DNA of 64,000 nt from Endozoicomonas sp. 8E (GTDB lineage: Bacteria > Pseudomonadota > Gammaproteobacteria > Pseudomonadales > Endozoicomonadaceae). The notes beneath the pieces are model-generated. The model did no database searches. It was not told where the DNA came from and saw only the letters and a list, made by a program, of their open reading frames with translations. Where the stretch lies: positions 3,169,697-3,233,696 of the forward strand of contig NZ_CP120717.1 of NCBI RefSeq assembly GCF_032883915.1. The letters run 5' to 3'. How positions within the stretch are numbered: the stretch's first letter is position 1; every line of letters starts with the position of its first letter. Positions 27,701-35,136 of the stretch are shown here, piece by piece. The translations under genes were made by a program, and so were the position numbers.

Positions 27701-27845
27701 GGGAATGACGGGAATGAAGCCGGGAATGACGGGAATGAAGCCGGGAATGACGAGAATGAAGTCGGGAATGACGAGAATGAAGTCGGGAATGACGAGAATG
27801 AAGTCGGGAATGACGAGAATGAAGTCGGGAATGACGGGAGTCAAC
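27701..27845. repeat. 21-bp tandem repeat array
   Basis: Six full copies of a 21-bp unit plus a partial one: GGGAATGACGGGAATGAAGCC twice, then GGGAATGACGAGAATGAAGTC four times, then GGGAATGACGGGAGTC. The unit derives from the flank of the adjacent palindrome (GGGAATGACG), so it looks like slippage from that element. Confidence 0.9.
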
Positions 27846-28095
27846 TCGTTCCCACGCTGGAGAGAGTTTTGCGACACCCTCAGAGCGTGGTAACGAGTTG
27901 TTGGAGTTTTGCGACAGCCTCCATAAGGGTAATCATGAAGTAGTTTACTGGAGTGAATCAGGTTATACTTGCAAACGACGACTGACGTTCATATAACAAG
28001 ACCGGAATTCAAGTTCAGGTGTCAAATTTTCACATAAGGAATCCCATCACCACCTAAACTGGAACAGAGACTCTTGTTCCTTTCGGAGATTTCCG

Positions 28096-29802
28096 ATGTT
28101 CAGAAACCTTATCTGGATATTCCTGTTTTTTTCTTTCAGCGCCTTTGCAGAAAACACCACTACCCAGTCCCTGTCAGCAACCGGGCTTATTGCTTCACAG
28201 GCTTCGGTCATCAGCAATATTGAAGCTGCCAGCAAACGGGTGGTTCAGATGGAGGCCAACTGGGAGGATACCAGCTCTGAGATGACCCGCGATTTAATTC
28301 AGCAACAAGTCGTTTCCGATATTCGCACCACTACCCGTCTGGTTAATGATTTCCTTGACCAGGTTCAGGCTATTAATACCCCTGAGACCATAAAACTGGG
28401 TGAAGAGGTGGTGAACGCTGAAAACCGTTTTTTTGAAGCCCGGCTAACCCCCGCCTCAGCTGATCTGCGTAAACTGTTTGAACAATATGAGAAAGCCAGT
28501 GCCGATGAGCAGCTACTGGTGTTGTTCAACATTAACGACTTCTACGCCTACATAAACTGGCTGCTGAATGAACGGCTGGATAATCTGAAATTACTGAAAA
28601 GCTGGAAGGTTGATGCCGCCGCTGCTCAGCAGCAACTTGACCGGGAGATAACCCTCTACGCCGAGTTTATGGCGACCTATCTCCGCAATAATAACCGCCA
28701 GAAAGAGTTGTTACAGACGGAGCTGAAATCCCTTCCTGCCGATGCCCGAAGCTCTTTGGAAAGCAAAATTGCCACTCAGGACCGTCTGGTACGCAGTGCC
28801 GTGGCGAATCTGAAGCAGATCGTGATAATGATGCAAGAACAGGGACTGCCGGTGGAACAGTATAATGAACTGATTTTCAAAACTACCGGTAATCTGGCAG
28901 AAGCTGTCGTTAACATCGATACATTGCACACAGTCATTGCCGGACTCTGGGGTGATTTGATTCATTGGTTCAAATCCAATCTGGGCGGCATACTCTCCCG
29001 CCTCTTGCTGTTTGTCGCTCTGATGGCAGTCGCCATAATGCTATCTCGTCTGGTTCGGCGGGGGATATCCCGGGCCGTTACTCTTAAGAAAGCTCGTTTC
29101 AGTACATTGGTTCAGGATTTCTTTATCAGTGTTGGCGGTAACCTGGTGGTGGTTTTCGGCCTCCTGTTTGCCCTGGCACAGGTGGGACTGGATTTAACAC
29201 CGGTACTGACCGGTCTGGGTGTGGCCGGTATCGTTATCGGTTTTGCCCTGCAGGATACCTTGTCCAATTTTGCCTCCGGGATGATGATCCTGATCTATCG
29301 CCCCTTTGATGTGGGTGACTATGTTGAGGCCGGAGGTGTTGCAGGCAAAGTGGGCAAAATGAGTCTGGTCAACACCACAATTCGCACTTTTGATAATCAG
29401 ATTTTTATGGTACCCAATGCCAAAATCTGGGGAGAAACCATTAAGAACATCACATCGGAGCGCATCCGTCGAGTCGATATGGTCTTTGGGGTTGCTTATG
29501 GAGACAATGTTGAGCAGGTAGAAAGCGTTCTTGAAGATATTGTCTGCAGCCACCAGAAAATACTGAAAACACCAGAGCACATCATTCGTCTGAATATTCT
29601 CAACGAGTCATCCGTGGATTTTGTGGTTCGTCCCTGGGTAAAAACAGACGACTACTGGGATGTATACTGGGACATCACCCGTGAGGTGAAAGTCCGGTTT
29701 GACCGGGAAGGTATCACCATTCCATTCCCGCAACGGGAGCTTCATTTTTATAGCAACGCGCCAGCAGACCTGCCGGGCGAGCAGGTAACAGGCTGTCAGT
29801 GA
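28096..29802 (+). CDS. MscS-family mechanosensitive channel with periplasmic coiled-coil region
   Basis: A 568-residue protein. A signal peptide (MFRNLIWIFLFFSFSAFA) precedes about 270 periplasmic residues, largely helical and coiled-coil-like. Two transmembrane segments follow (RLLLFVALMAVAIMLSRLV and GGNLVVVFGLLFALAQVGL), then the pore helix and hinge typical of MscS: LTGLGVAGIVIGFALQDTLS, NFASGMMIL. The cytoplasmic beta domain has YRPFDVGDYVEAGG and the vestibule domain runs to the end. These channels release osmolytes on membrane stretch. It is longer than E. coli MscS (286) but shorter than MscK. A GGAG ribosome-binding site precedes the ATG, and the gene appears monocistronic. Confidence 0.92.
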   Translation: MFRNLIWIFLFFSFSAFAENTTTQSLSATGLIASQASVISNIEAASKRVVQMEANWEDTSSEMTRDLIQQQVVSDIRTTTRLVNDFLDQVQAINTPETIKLGEEVVNAENRFFEARLTPASADLRKLFEQYEKASADEQLLVLFNINDFYAYINWLLNERLDNLKLLKSWKVDAAAAQQQLDREITLYAEFMATYLRNNNRQKELLQTELKSLPADARSSLESKIATQDRLVRSAVANLKQIVIMMQEQGLPVEQYNELIFKTTGNLAEAVVNIDTLHTVIAGLWGDLIHWFKSNLGGILSRLLLFVALMAVAIMLSRLVRRGISRAVTLKKARFSTLVQDFFISVGGNLVVVFGLLFALAQVGLDLTPVLTGLGVAGIVIGFALQDTLSNFASGMMILIYRPFDVGDYVEAGGVAGKVGKMSLVNTTIRTFDNQIFMVPNAKIWGETIKNITSERIRRVDMVFGVAYGDNVEQVESVLEDIVCSHQKILKTPEHIIRLNILNESSVDFVVRPWVKTDDYWDVYWDITREVKVRFDREGITIPFPQRELHFYSNAPADLPGEQVTGCQ

Positions 29803-29803
29803 G

Positions 29804-29858
29804 CAATTCTGTAGGTCATGGTTCAAACTCCTGAACCGAACACCTCCATTTAGCAATG
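29804..29858. repeat. 55-bp direct repeat, left copy
   Basis: CAATTCTGTAGGTCATGGTT... through CCATTTAGCAATG recurs at 32946-33000 with five mismatches in 55. It holds an inner dyad GGTTCA-N6-TGAACC. It begins 1 bp after the mscS-type stop codon, and together with the right copy it brackets the 865-residue gene. Confidence 0.8.
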
Positions 29859-30031
29859 AACTAAATCATTTCTTCGTTGTCAAAGATATTAGGACTTTAG
29901 TGTCATATTTATATAAGCGCGCTCTCTTGAGATTACCTGAAATACTCTCAGGCAGGGTTCAACGTGCTGACTAAATATGCTGACTTCAAAAAGGTATTAA
30001 CAGCAAGCATAAGAAATGGAGGATAAGAAAT

Positions 30032-32629
30032 ATGTATACTGAACCTGCAAGCTTTCAACCCGGCACAAATCTCCAATTCCCGGCAGGAGAGTCTTCTGAA
30101 AGAGCTTCTGAAGTAGGGAATACCAAAACATTTTTGGGTAACCCCTCAAGGCTTGTATCATCTTTGTCATTAGATTATGAAGATGATTCAAAACTTTTTA
30201 GGCCAATCGATATCAATGGGAAACCGATACAGACAGCTATTACCTCCAGGTGTGTATTATCTTCTGGTGCGGAGTTCACTCATGACGACCCTAATGAAAA
30301 GGTGGATTCATGCGTGCAGAAGTCGAATATAATGAATGGGGGAAACGATGGTGTTGGAATTGGCGCAGGCTTTCCTGTCGTCTTTGACTCAATTTCTAAA
30401 AAAGTCTCATACCACGATAAGTGTGTTTTTAGAGATCATATCAAATCTTTACACCAGATAACCCCCCCTTACAACGCCTTCCCGAAAAGTCTCAGCACTA
30501 AACCCTTGGCTGAGCAGTTTGCCGAAAAAACAATTCACTGGCTCCAGCTCGTTAACACACCATACGATCAACGGGGCTCAGTCACGACAAGCTTTTGTCA
30601 TGAAGCGGATAATTATTGGGCAGAAGAAGAAAAACGTCTGGGTGTTTTTTATCGGGAGGATTATCTGGCTCACGAACTTCGCAAGCTGACAAAAAGTACC
30701 TACCTCGGGGCGCACTCACTACCGGAATATTTTGACACGATGAACAGGCGTAGCTTTGTAGCAAGGGACAATGGGCATAAACCAAGTGAGTGTCTGAATG
30801 CTTTTTTTCATGGCCCCACCAGTGCAGACTGTGCAATGACCCTTTTGGCCTGTCAGTATCGGGCCATAGAAACCATCATTGGCACAGACGAATTCGACCG
30901 CATCTTTGGTGCACCGATCTCAAAGTTTAGAATTCCCTGCGACCTTTTCAGTCACATCAGCCATGTTTCTGAATTCTTCCAAGAACACGCAAAAGAAGGT
31001 GAATCTTTAAAACTGATCGATTTTAGCAACCCTCTCCATCATCTGTTTAATTATCTTGAGTTTTACAAAGGTTCATGGAGCACTGAGCAGTCAGAACAGG
31101 AGATAAAAAAAGGTGATATCCTCTATATTCAGGGCGTAAAAGGCTACGATTTGAAGCACGCAACTGGTCATGCTATCGGTTTCAATCTGGTATGCACCGG
31201 ACAAAACAGCAGCGGACAGAATCTCTATCTGGGGTTTGGTCCGGGTGTATTTGATGAACCGAAAACCTACGACCAGGTCAAAAAAATACTGATTGATGGC
31301 TACAATAAACCACAGAGTCCTGAGACAATTTTTGCCATTAAAGAAGGGAAAATGAACTATGCAGAGCGGGCCAGCGATATCCTGCCCTATGACCACCCTA
31401 TTGGTGGTATCCTTATTGCGGCTCGCTTTTATACTGAGTTCTGGGAATATTTTTTGTCCCAGTGCGATCAAGTCTGGCACCGTCAACCGCTTTTGTCTGT
31501 CACTCCGACTATGGAACCAAAGCCGGTGCATCACGGGTCACAGCTCCACACTGAAAATCTTGATGCTGATATAGATCAATACAAACCCTACTCAACACAG
31601 CAGGAACTCATGCATGAGAAGGCCCTGAAGTTCACGCACGCTGTGATTAATAATCAGGGTGAAGCCTGGTGTAAAAAGTCCATGGGACTATTCCTGACCG
31701 GATCACCAGGAATAGGAAAAACACATCTTTGTGTAGCTGTTGCCAAAAAAGCAGCCAAGTATGGTGTCAACACCCTGTATCTGGACGCAAATAAGATAGG
31801 TGAGCTTTATCAGCACTTACAGGCTGATATAGTGCGATGTTATGTAAAGATCGACGAAATGCTTGCCGGTAAAGATTTGGTGGTAATCGATGATGCCCGC
31901 GGCGATCGCTTTAGCAACGAACTTCTGGCAAAAACAATGAAACATGTGATGAATTATGATAAAGCCATCATGGTCAGTTCAAATCATCATATTCCTGTCA
32001 AAGCTGCATTCCCTTGCAATATCGATCCCTTAACCGACTACGCACATAATTTTCTTTATCTGAGCGATTTGCAGGGAGACAGTTACCGTTCCCGATGGTG
32101 GCACAGCCCTGAAGTACAGGCTGCTGATGCAATATCGCAACTGGGTCAGTATCACGGCCGCAATGCGGCAGCAGTGATCACTGAACACGCAGTATCAATA
32201 GAAGAATTGGTCAGAGTACTCAGTATTCCGGCCGAACAGATCCGCCAGGTGGGGAGCCCCTTTTTACCCGGAAGATATGTTGTAAGCCAGGATTACGATC
32301 TCAGAGATTTAACCAAAACACAGCATCAGGCTGTTTTTATGGAGTGTGATGGTATTGATGATGATACTCATATCAAGCAGTTTTTAAATGTTATTCAGAG
32401 AGTACACAACGAAGGCTTGAAGCTGGTGGTCAAAACCAATGACCGCTTATTATTGTTAAAATCTGTACGGGTTTTTTTAAATCAGCCAGATTTATCTCTT
32501 AACTATAATGAGGTCTGTGTCAGGGAGCGGCTAGCGCATATGTTCCCGGACTTTGCGGAGTTCGGACTGCAGGACCAGCTCAAACAGCAAAGTTTGCCGG
32601 GAGCGTTTGGTGGGAACAAAGCTTCTTGA
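30032..32629 (+). CDS. Tgl-like transglutaminase domain fused to IstB/DnaC-like AAA+ ATPase
   Basis: An 865-residue protein without a signal peptide. Residues about 150-470 resemble Bacillus spore transglutaminase Tgl: HGPTSADCAMTLLACQYRAI followed by ETIIGTDEFDRIFG parallels Tgl NGPFYAFECATAIVIIYYLA and its IGEDKFNASF segment. This puts the likely catalytic cysteine at about residue 267. GDILYIQG and GHAIGFNLVC match the later Tgl GDCLYF and GENVILLG segments. Residues about 545-700 form an AAA+ domain with Walker A GSPGIGKTHL (near 557) and Walker B LVVIDDARGD (near 616), closest in style to IstB/DnaC helicase loaders. The C-terminal 150 residues are unrecognised. Transglutaminase is my reading from motif spacing, not a confirmed match. 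A GGAGGATAAGAA ribosome-binding region precedes the ATG. Confidence 0.6.
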   Translation: MYTEPASFQPGTNLQFPAGESSERASEVGNTKTFLGNPSRLVSSLSLDYEDDSKLFRPIDINGKPIQTAITSRCVLSSGAEFTHDDPNEKVDSCVQKSNIMNGGNDGVGIGAGFPVVFDSISKKVSYHDKCVFRDHIKSLHQITPPYNAFPKSLSTKPLAEQFAEKTIHWLQLVNTPYDQRGSVTTSFCHEADNYWAEEEKRLGVFYREDYLAHELRKLTKSTYLGAHSLPEYFDTMNRRSFVARDNGHKPSECLNAFFHGPTSADCAMTLLACQYRAIETIIGTDEFDRIFGAPISKFRIPCDLFSHISHVSEFFQEHAKEGESLKLIDFSNPLHHLFNYLEFYKGSWSTEQSEQEIKKGDILYIQGVKGYDLKHATGHAIGFNLVCTGQNSSGQNLYLGFGPGVFDEPKTYDQVKKILIDGYNKPQSPETIFAIKEGKMNYAERASDILPYDHPIGGILIAARFYTEFWEYFLSQCDQVWHRQPLLSVTPTMEPKPVHHGSQLHTENLDADIDQYKPYSTQQELMHEKALKFTHAVINNQGEAWCKKSMGLFLTGSPGIGKTHLCVAVAKKAAKYGVNTLYLDANKIGELYQHLQADIVRCYVKIDEMLAGKDLVVIDDARGDRFSNELLAKTMKHVMNYDKAIMVSSNHHIPVKAAFPCNIDPLTDYAHNFLYLSDLQGDSYRSRWWHSPEVQAADAISQLGQYHGRNAAAVITEHAVSIEELVRVLSIPAEQIRQVGSPFLPGRYVVSQDYDLRDLTKTQHQAVFMECDGIDDDTHIKQFLNVIQRVHNEGLKLVVKTNDRLLLLKSVRVFLNQPDLSLNYNEVCVRERLAHMFPDFAEFGLQDQLKQQSLPGAFGGNKAS

Positions 32630-32945
32630 TAAATTGGCAAAAAGACACCAGCTTAACAATAAGGCATGATTGCCCAAAGTGCAGTCATGATGTCGCCAGA
32701 AGAACGGGGTCCGTTGACGTGCTGTGGGCCCAAGGCAAATAACTGCAACCATGCAGACCAACCAGCGGTGTTTGTCAACAAGGTTGAGTCTTGGCCCACA
32801 AAACTGCTTTTACGTCAGAAAAATCGCTGAATTAATGTTTATAATGCGGAATTTCCACTCTTTGGCACGCCTGCACTGACCGGGTAGACGTTGCCATCGA
32901 TCATGACAGTGGAGCGCAGACAGTGACCAATCAGGTTTAATGACG
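32630..32945. other. intergenic region, possible decayed coding sequence
   Basis: No intact gene. A minus-strand frame near 32860-32930 reads a short peptide, IDGNVYPVSAGVPKSG, that superficially resembles a reverse-transcriptase motif, but stops and frame breaks surround it. I see no terminator after the 865-residue gene other than the dyad in the 55-bp repeat. Confidence 0.3.
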
Positions 32946-33000
32946 CAATTCAGTAGATCATGGTTCAAATTCCTGAACCGAATACCTCCATTCAGCAATG
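32946..33000. repeat. 55-bp direct repeat, right copy
   Basis: The partner of 29804-29858, 3142 bp away, with 50 of 55 bases identical and the same GGTTCA...TGAACC dyad. The two copies bracket the transglutaminase-ATPase gene. Confidence 0.8.
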
Positions 33001-33057
33001 TGAAAAATCCGGATCGTGGCTCCTTCCAATCTAAAAAATAACTTGTGTCAGTTGAGC

Positions 33058-33080
33058 AAAAACGAATATTATTCGTTTTT
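33058..33080. promoter_or_regulatory. perfect palindromic operator upstream of tetR-type gene
   Basis: AAAAACGAAT-ATT-ATTCGTTTTT is a perfect 10-bp dyad with a 3-bp centre, ending 22 bp before the regulator start at 33103. Size and position suit a TetR-family autoregulatory operator. Only one copy is seen; none as good lies before the efflux operon at 33989. Confidence 0.65.
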
Positions 33081-33102
33081 ATTTCCAAGTGTTAGCGTCC
33101 TT

Positions 33103-33810
33103 ATGTCCAGACAGCAGAAACGTATTCAGAGAGAAGCCGAGATCGTTGCTGCCACACTCCTTCTGATGAAAGAGAAAAGCTTCCTTGATTTGCGAATGTC
33201 CGATGTTGCCCAGGCGGCGGAATGCTCCATGGGAGCTATCTATTCTCATTTCTCCAGTAAAGAAGATCTGCTTCTGGGGTGTGCTTATTTTCTGGCCCGG
33301 CAAAAAATTCAGGTACTGCATCGTGTTCTGGATACGGATCTGGCTTCCGTCGAAAAGATGGTCATGATCTGTCTCTGCCTGTGGCAGGTGAATCAGGATA
33401 ATCCAGAGCACTTTTCACTCAGTCAGCTGGCTATGAACCCGAGTGTCTGGCAAAGAGCCTCTGCCAATCGCAGTAATGCCATGAATGAGCTGGGTAACTA
33501 TATTGACAATCAGCTCAGGGCTCTGGTTCGGCTGACGCTTGTTGAGAATGGCTATGAAGATGTTTCTGATGCGCTGGTTGCCGAGCTGTTGATGGGGCTC
33601 TGGGGCCTGTCCTGCGGTCTTTATCAGATTAAGGAATCAGGCTTTGGCGTTTTCAATGCAGACTTTCGAGAAGACGACGGAGTGGATCTGCACTTGTCAA
33701 ATATTGAACGTTATCTGGCGGGTTGGAATCTTCATTCTGTCGTTCCCAGATCACGACTTAATCAGCTGGTGAGCGTTGTGACTACCTATACAGTCCTTGA
33801 AGCAGACTGA
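33103..33810 (+). CDS. TetR/AcrR-family transcriptional regulator
   Basis: A 235-residue protein. The frame is open from 33016, but the ATG at 33103 starts the normal TetR N-terminus (MSRQQKRIQREAEIVAATLL) and leaves the palindrome upstream of the gene. Helix-turn-helix: LRMSDVAQAAECSMGAIYSH, then FSSKEDLL, the TetR signature. The C-terminal ligand-binding domain is helical and diverged. It lies directly upstream of an RND efflux pair on the same strand, separated by a terminator, so it probably represses its own gene and perhaps the pump. TetR repressors are usually released by small hydrophobic compounds; the ligand here is unknown. Confidence 0.9.
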   Translation: MSRQQKRIQREAEIVAATLLLMKEKSFLDLRMSDVAQAAECSMGAIYSHFSSKEDLLLGCAYFLARQKIQVLHRVLDTDLASVEKMVMICLCLWQVNQDNPEHFSLSQLAMNPSVWQRASANRSNAMNELGNYIDNQLRALVRLTLVENGYEDVSDALVAELLMGLWGLSCGLYQIKESGFGVFNADFREDDGVDLHLSNIERYLAGWNLHSVVPRSRLNQLVSVVTTYTVLEAD

Positions 33811-33903
33811 TGAAAGTTTTACTTTAAGACGGTTTGATTTGCCACATTCTGAAATGTGCAGCTGGCACAGAGTGTTTTTCTTTGCTTGTAGCTGTTTATG
33901 TTG

Positions 33904-33927
33904 ATCCCCTCACGCAGGGGATTTTTT
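33904..33927 (+). terminator. rho-independent terminator after tetR-type gene
   Basis: ATCCCCT at 33904-33910 pairs with AGGGGAT at 33916-33922 around a 5-base loop and is followed by six T. Confidence 0.85.
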
Positions 33928-33988
33928 AGACTGTTTTGCGAATGATATTCGGGGTTGGGATGCCCTGTGTCCACGAGGGAGAAAGTTT

Positions 33989-35134
33989 ATGAAATCGATG
34001 TTCAGCCTGCCCAAAGGCAAGGCTTCAATCAATAACAACAAGTTGGGTTACACTCCATTCCTTCTGAGCTCATTGGTCACTGCGATTCTGGTGCTTTCAG
34101 GTTGCTCGCAGCCACAGGAAGAACAGAAAGTGGTGATTCGTCCAGTGAAGTTGTTCAAGGTGGAAGATTCCAATGCCGGCAACTTACGACAGTTTCCGGC
34201 CAAGGTCTATGCCAGCAAGGAAGCCGAGATTTCTTTCCGTATTCCCGGAGAACTGGTGGAGTTTCCTGTCAAACAGGCTGAAGAGGTAAAGAAAGGGCAG
34301 TTGCTGGCCAGGCTGGACGACCGTGATATTCGCAATGAGCTGGCTGCCCGACAGGCAGATTTTGATCTGGCAGAAACGGACAACAATCGGATTAAATCAC
34401 TGTTTCAGAAAAAAGTTGTCTCCCAGTCTGAGCTGGATAACTCCAACGCCAAACTCAAGTCAGCCAGTGCCGCGCTGGAGTTGGCCAGGGATAAATTGAA
34501 GTACTCTGTGCTGAAGGCACCGTTTGATGGTCGGGTAGCCCAGACTCTGGTGGAGAACTATCAGTTTGTACAGGCACAGCAGGCCACTCTTATTCTGGAA
34601 GGCAGCAATACCCTTGATGTCAGTATTCAGGTTCCAGAGAGTATTGTTGCCAATGTCCGGGAAGAGGATGTGGATTTCAGCTATCAACCGATCGTCACTT
34701 TTGCCGGAAGACCCGGTACGGAATATAAAGTCAGTTACAAAGAGCACGCCACCAGAGTGAGTCCCGGTACTCAGTCTTATGAGGCCGTTTTCACCATGCC
34801 TATTCCTGAAGACTTAACGGTTTATCCCGGTATGGGCGCGACCCTGACAATGGATTTGGCAAAAATTTCACCGGGAACCAACGGCGGTCAGCACTTTATT
34901 GTGCCTCTGTCGGCGGTTTTGAAAGACAATGACAGCGGCAGGGAGCAGGTCTGGATATACGATGAGCAGAATAACACCGTGAATCCGGTTGCAGTGACCA
35001 CAGGTACCATTCTCCAGTCGGGTATTGAAGTCACTTCAGGGCTCAAAGAAGGTCAGCGCATTGTTTCAGCCGGTGTTAATCGTCTGCGTCCGGGCATGAG
35101 TGTCAAGCCACTGCAGCGTGAGCGGGGGCTGTAA
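33989..35134 (+). CDS. RND efflux membrane fusion protein (periplasmic adaptor), lipoprotein
   Basis: A 381-residue HlyD/AcrA-type adaptor. A lipoprotein signal ends in the lipobox LSGC (VLVLSGCSQ... near residue 39), so the mature protein is anchored by a lipid. The barrel-sandwich, hairpin and beta-barrel domains follow: FRIPGELVEFPVKQAEEVKK, then GQLLARLDDRDI; a coiled-coil hairpin with KSLFQKKVVSQSELDNSNAK; LKAPFDGRVAQ; and a C-terminal ALKDN/GLKEGQRIVSAGVNRLRPG membrane-proximal domain. A GAGGGAGAAAG ribosome-binding site precedes the ATG. The pump gene starts 2 bp after the stop, so the two form an operon. No outer-membrane factor is encoded nearby, so a TolC encoded elsewhere is likely used. 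Confidence 0.93.
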   Translation: MKSMFSLPKGKASINNNKLGYTPFLLSSLVTAILVLSGCSQPQEEQKVVIRPVKLFKVEDSNAGNLRQFPAKVYASKEAEISFRIPGELVEFPVKQAEEVKKGQLLARLDDRDIRNELAARQADFDLAETDNNRIKSLFQKKVVSQSELDNSNAKLKSASAALELARDKLKYSVLKAPFDGRVAQTLVENYQFVQAQQATLILEGSNTLDVSIQVPESIVANVREEDVDFSYQPIVTFAGRPGTEYKVSYKEHATRVSPGTQSYEAVFTMPIPEDLTVYPGMGATLTMDLAKISPGTNGGQHFIVPLSAVLKDNDSGREQVWIYDEQNNTVNPVAVTTGTILQSGIEVTSGLKEGQRIVSAGVNRLRPGMSVKPLQRERGL

Positions 35135-35136
35135 GC

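Noticed and set aside
27218-27877. Open frame of about 219 codons on the minus strand, with Ile/Pro-rich repeats
   Set aside because: It is a translation of palindromic and 21-bp tandem repeats; no ribosome-binding site or domain, and the same pseudo-protein appears at 52469-53056.
27316-27940. CRISPR array suggested by regularly spaced repeats
   Set aside because: Repeats are contiguous 21-bp units or composite palindromes without unique spacers, and no cas genes are nearby.
32860-32935. Minus-strand peptide IDGNVYPVSAGVPKSG, resembling a non-LTR reverse-transcriptase motif
   Set aside because: Only about 25 residues, with stops and frame breaks on both sides and no other RT motif in frame; chance similarity cannot be excluded.
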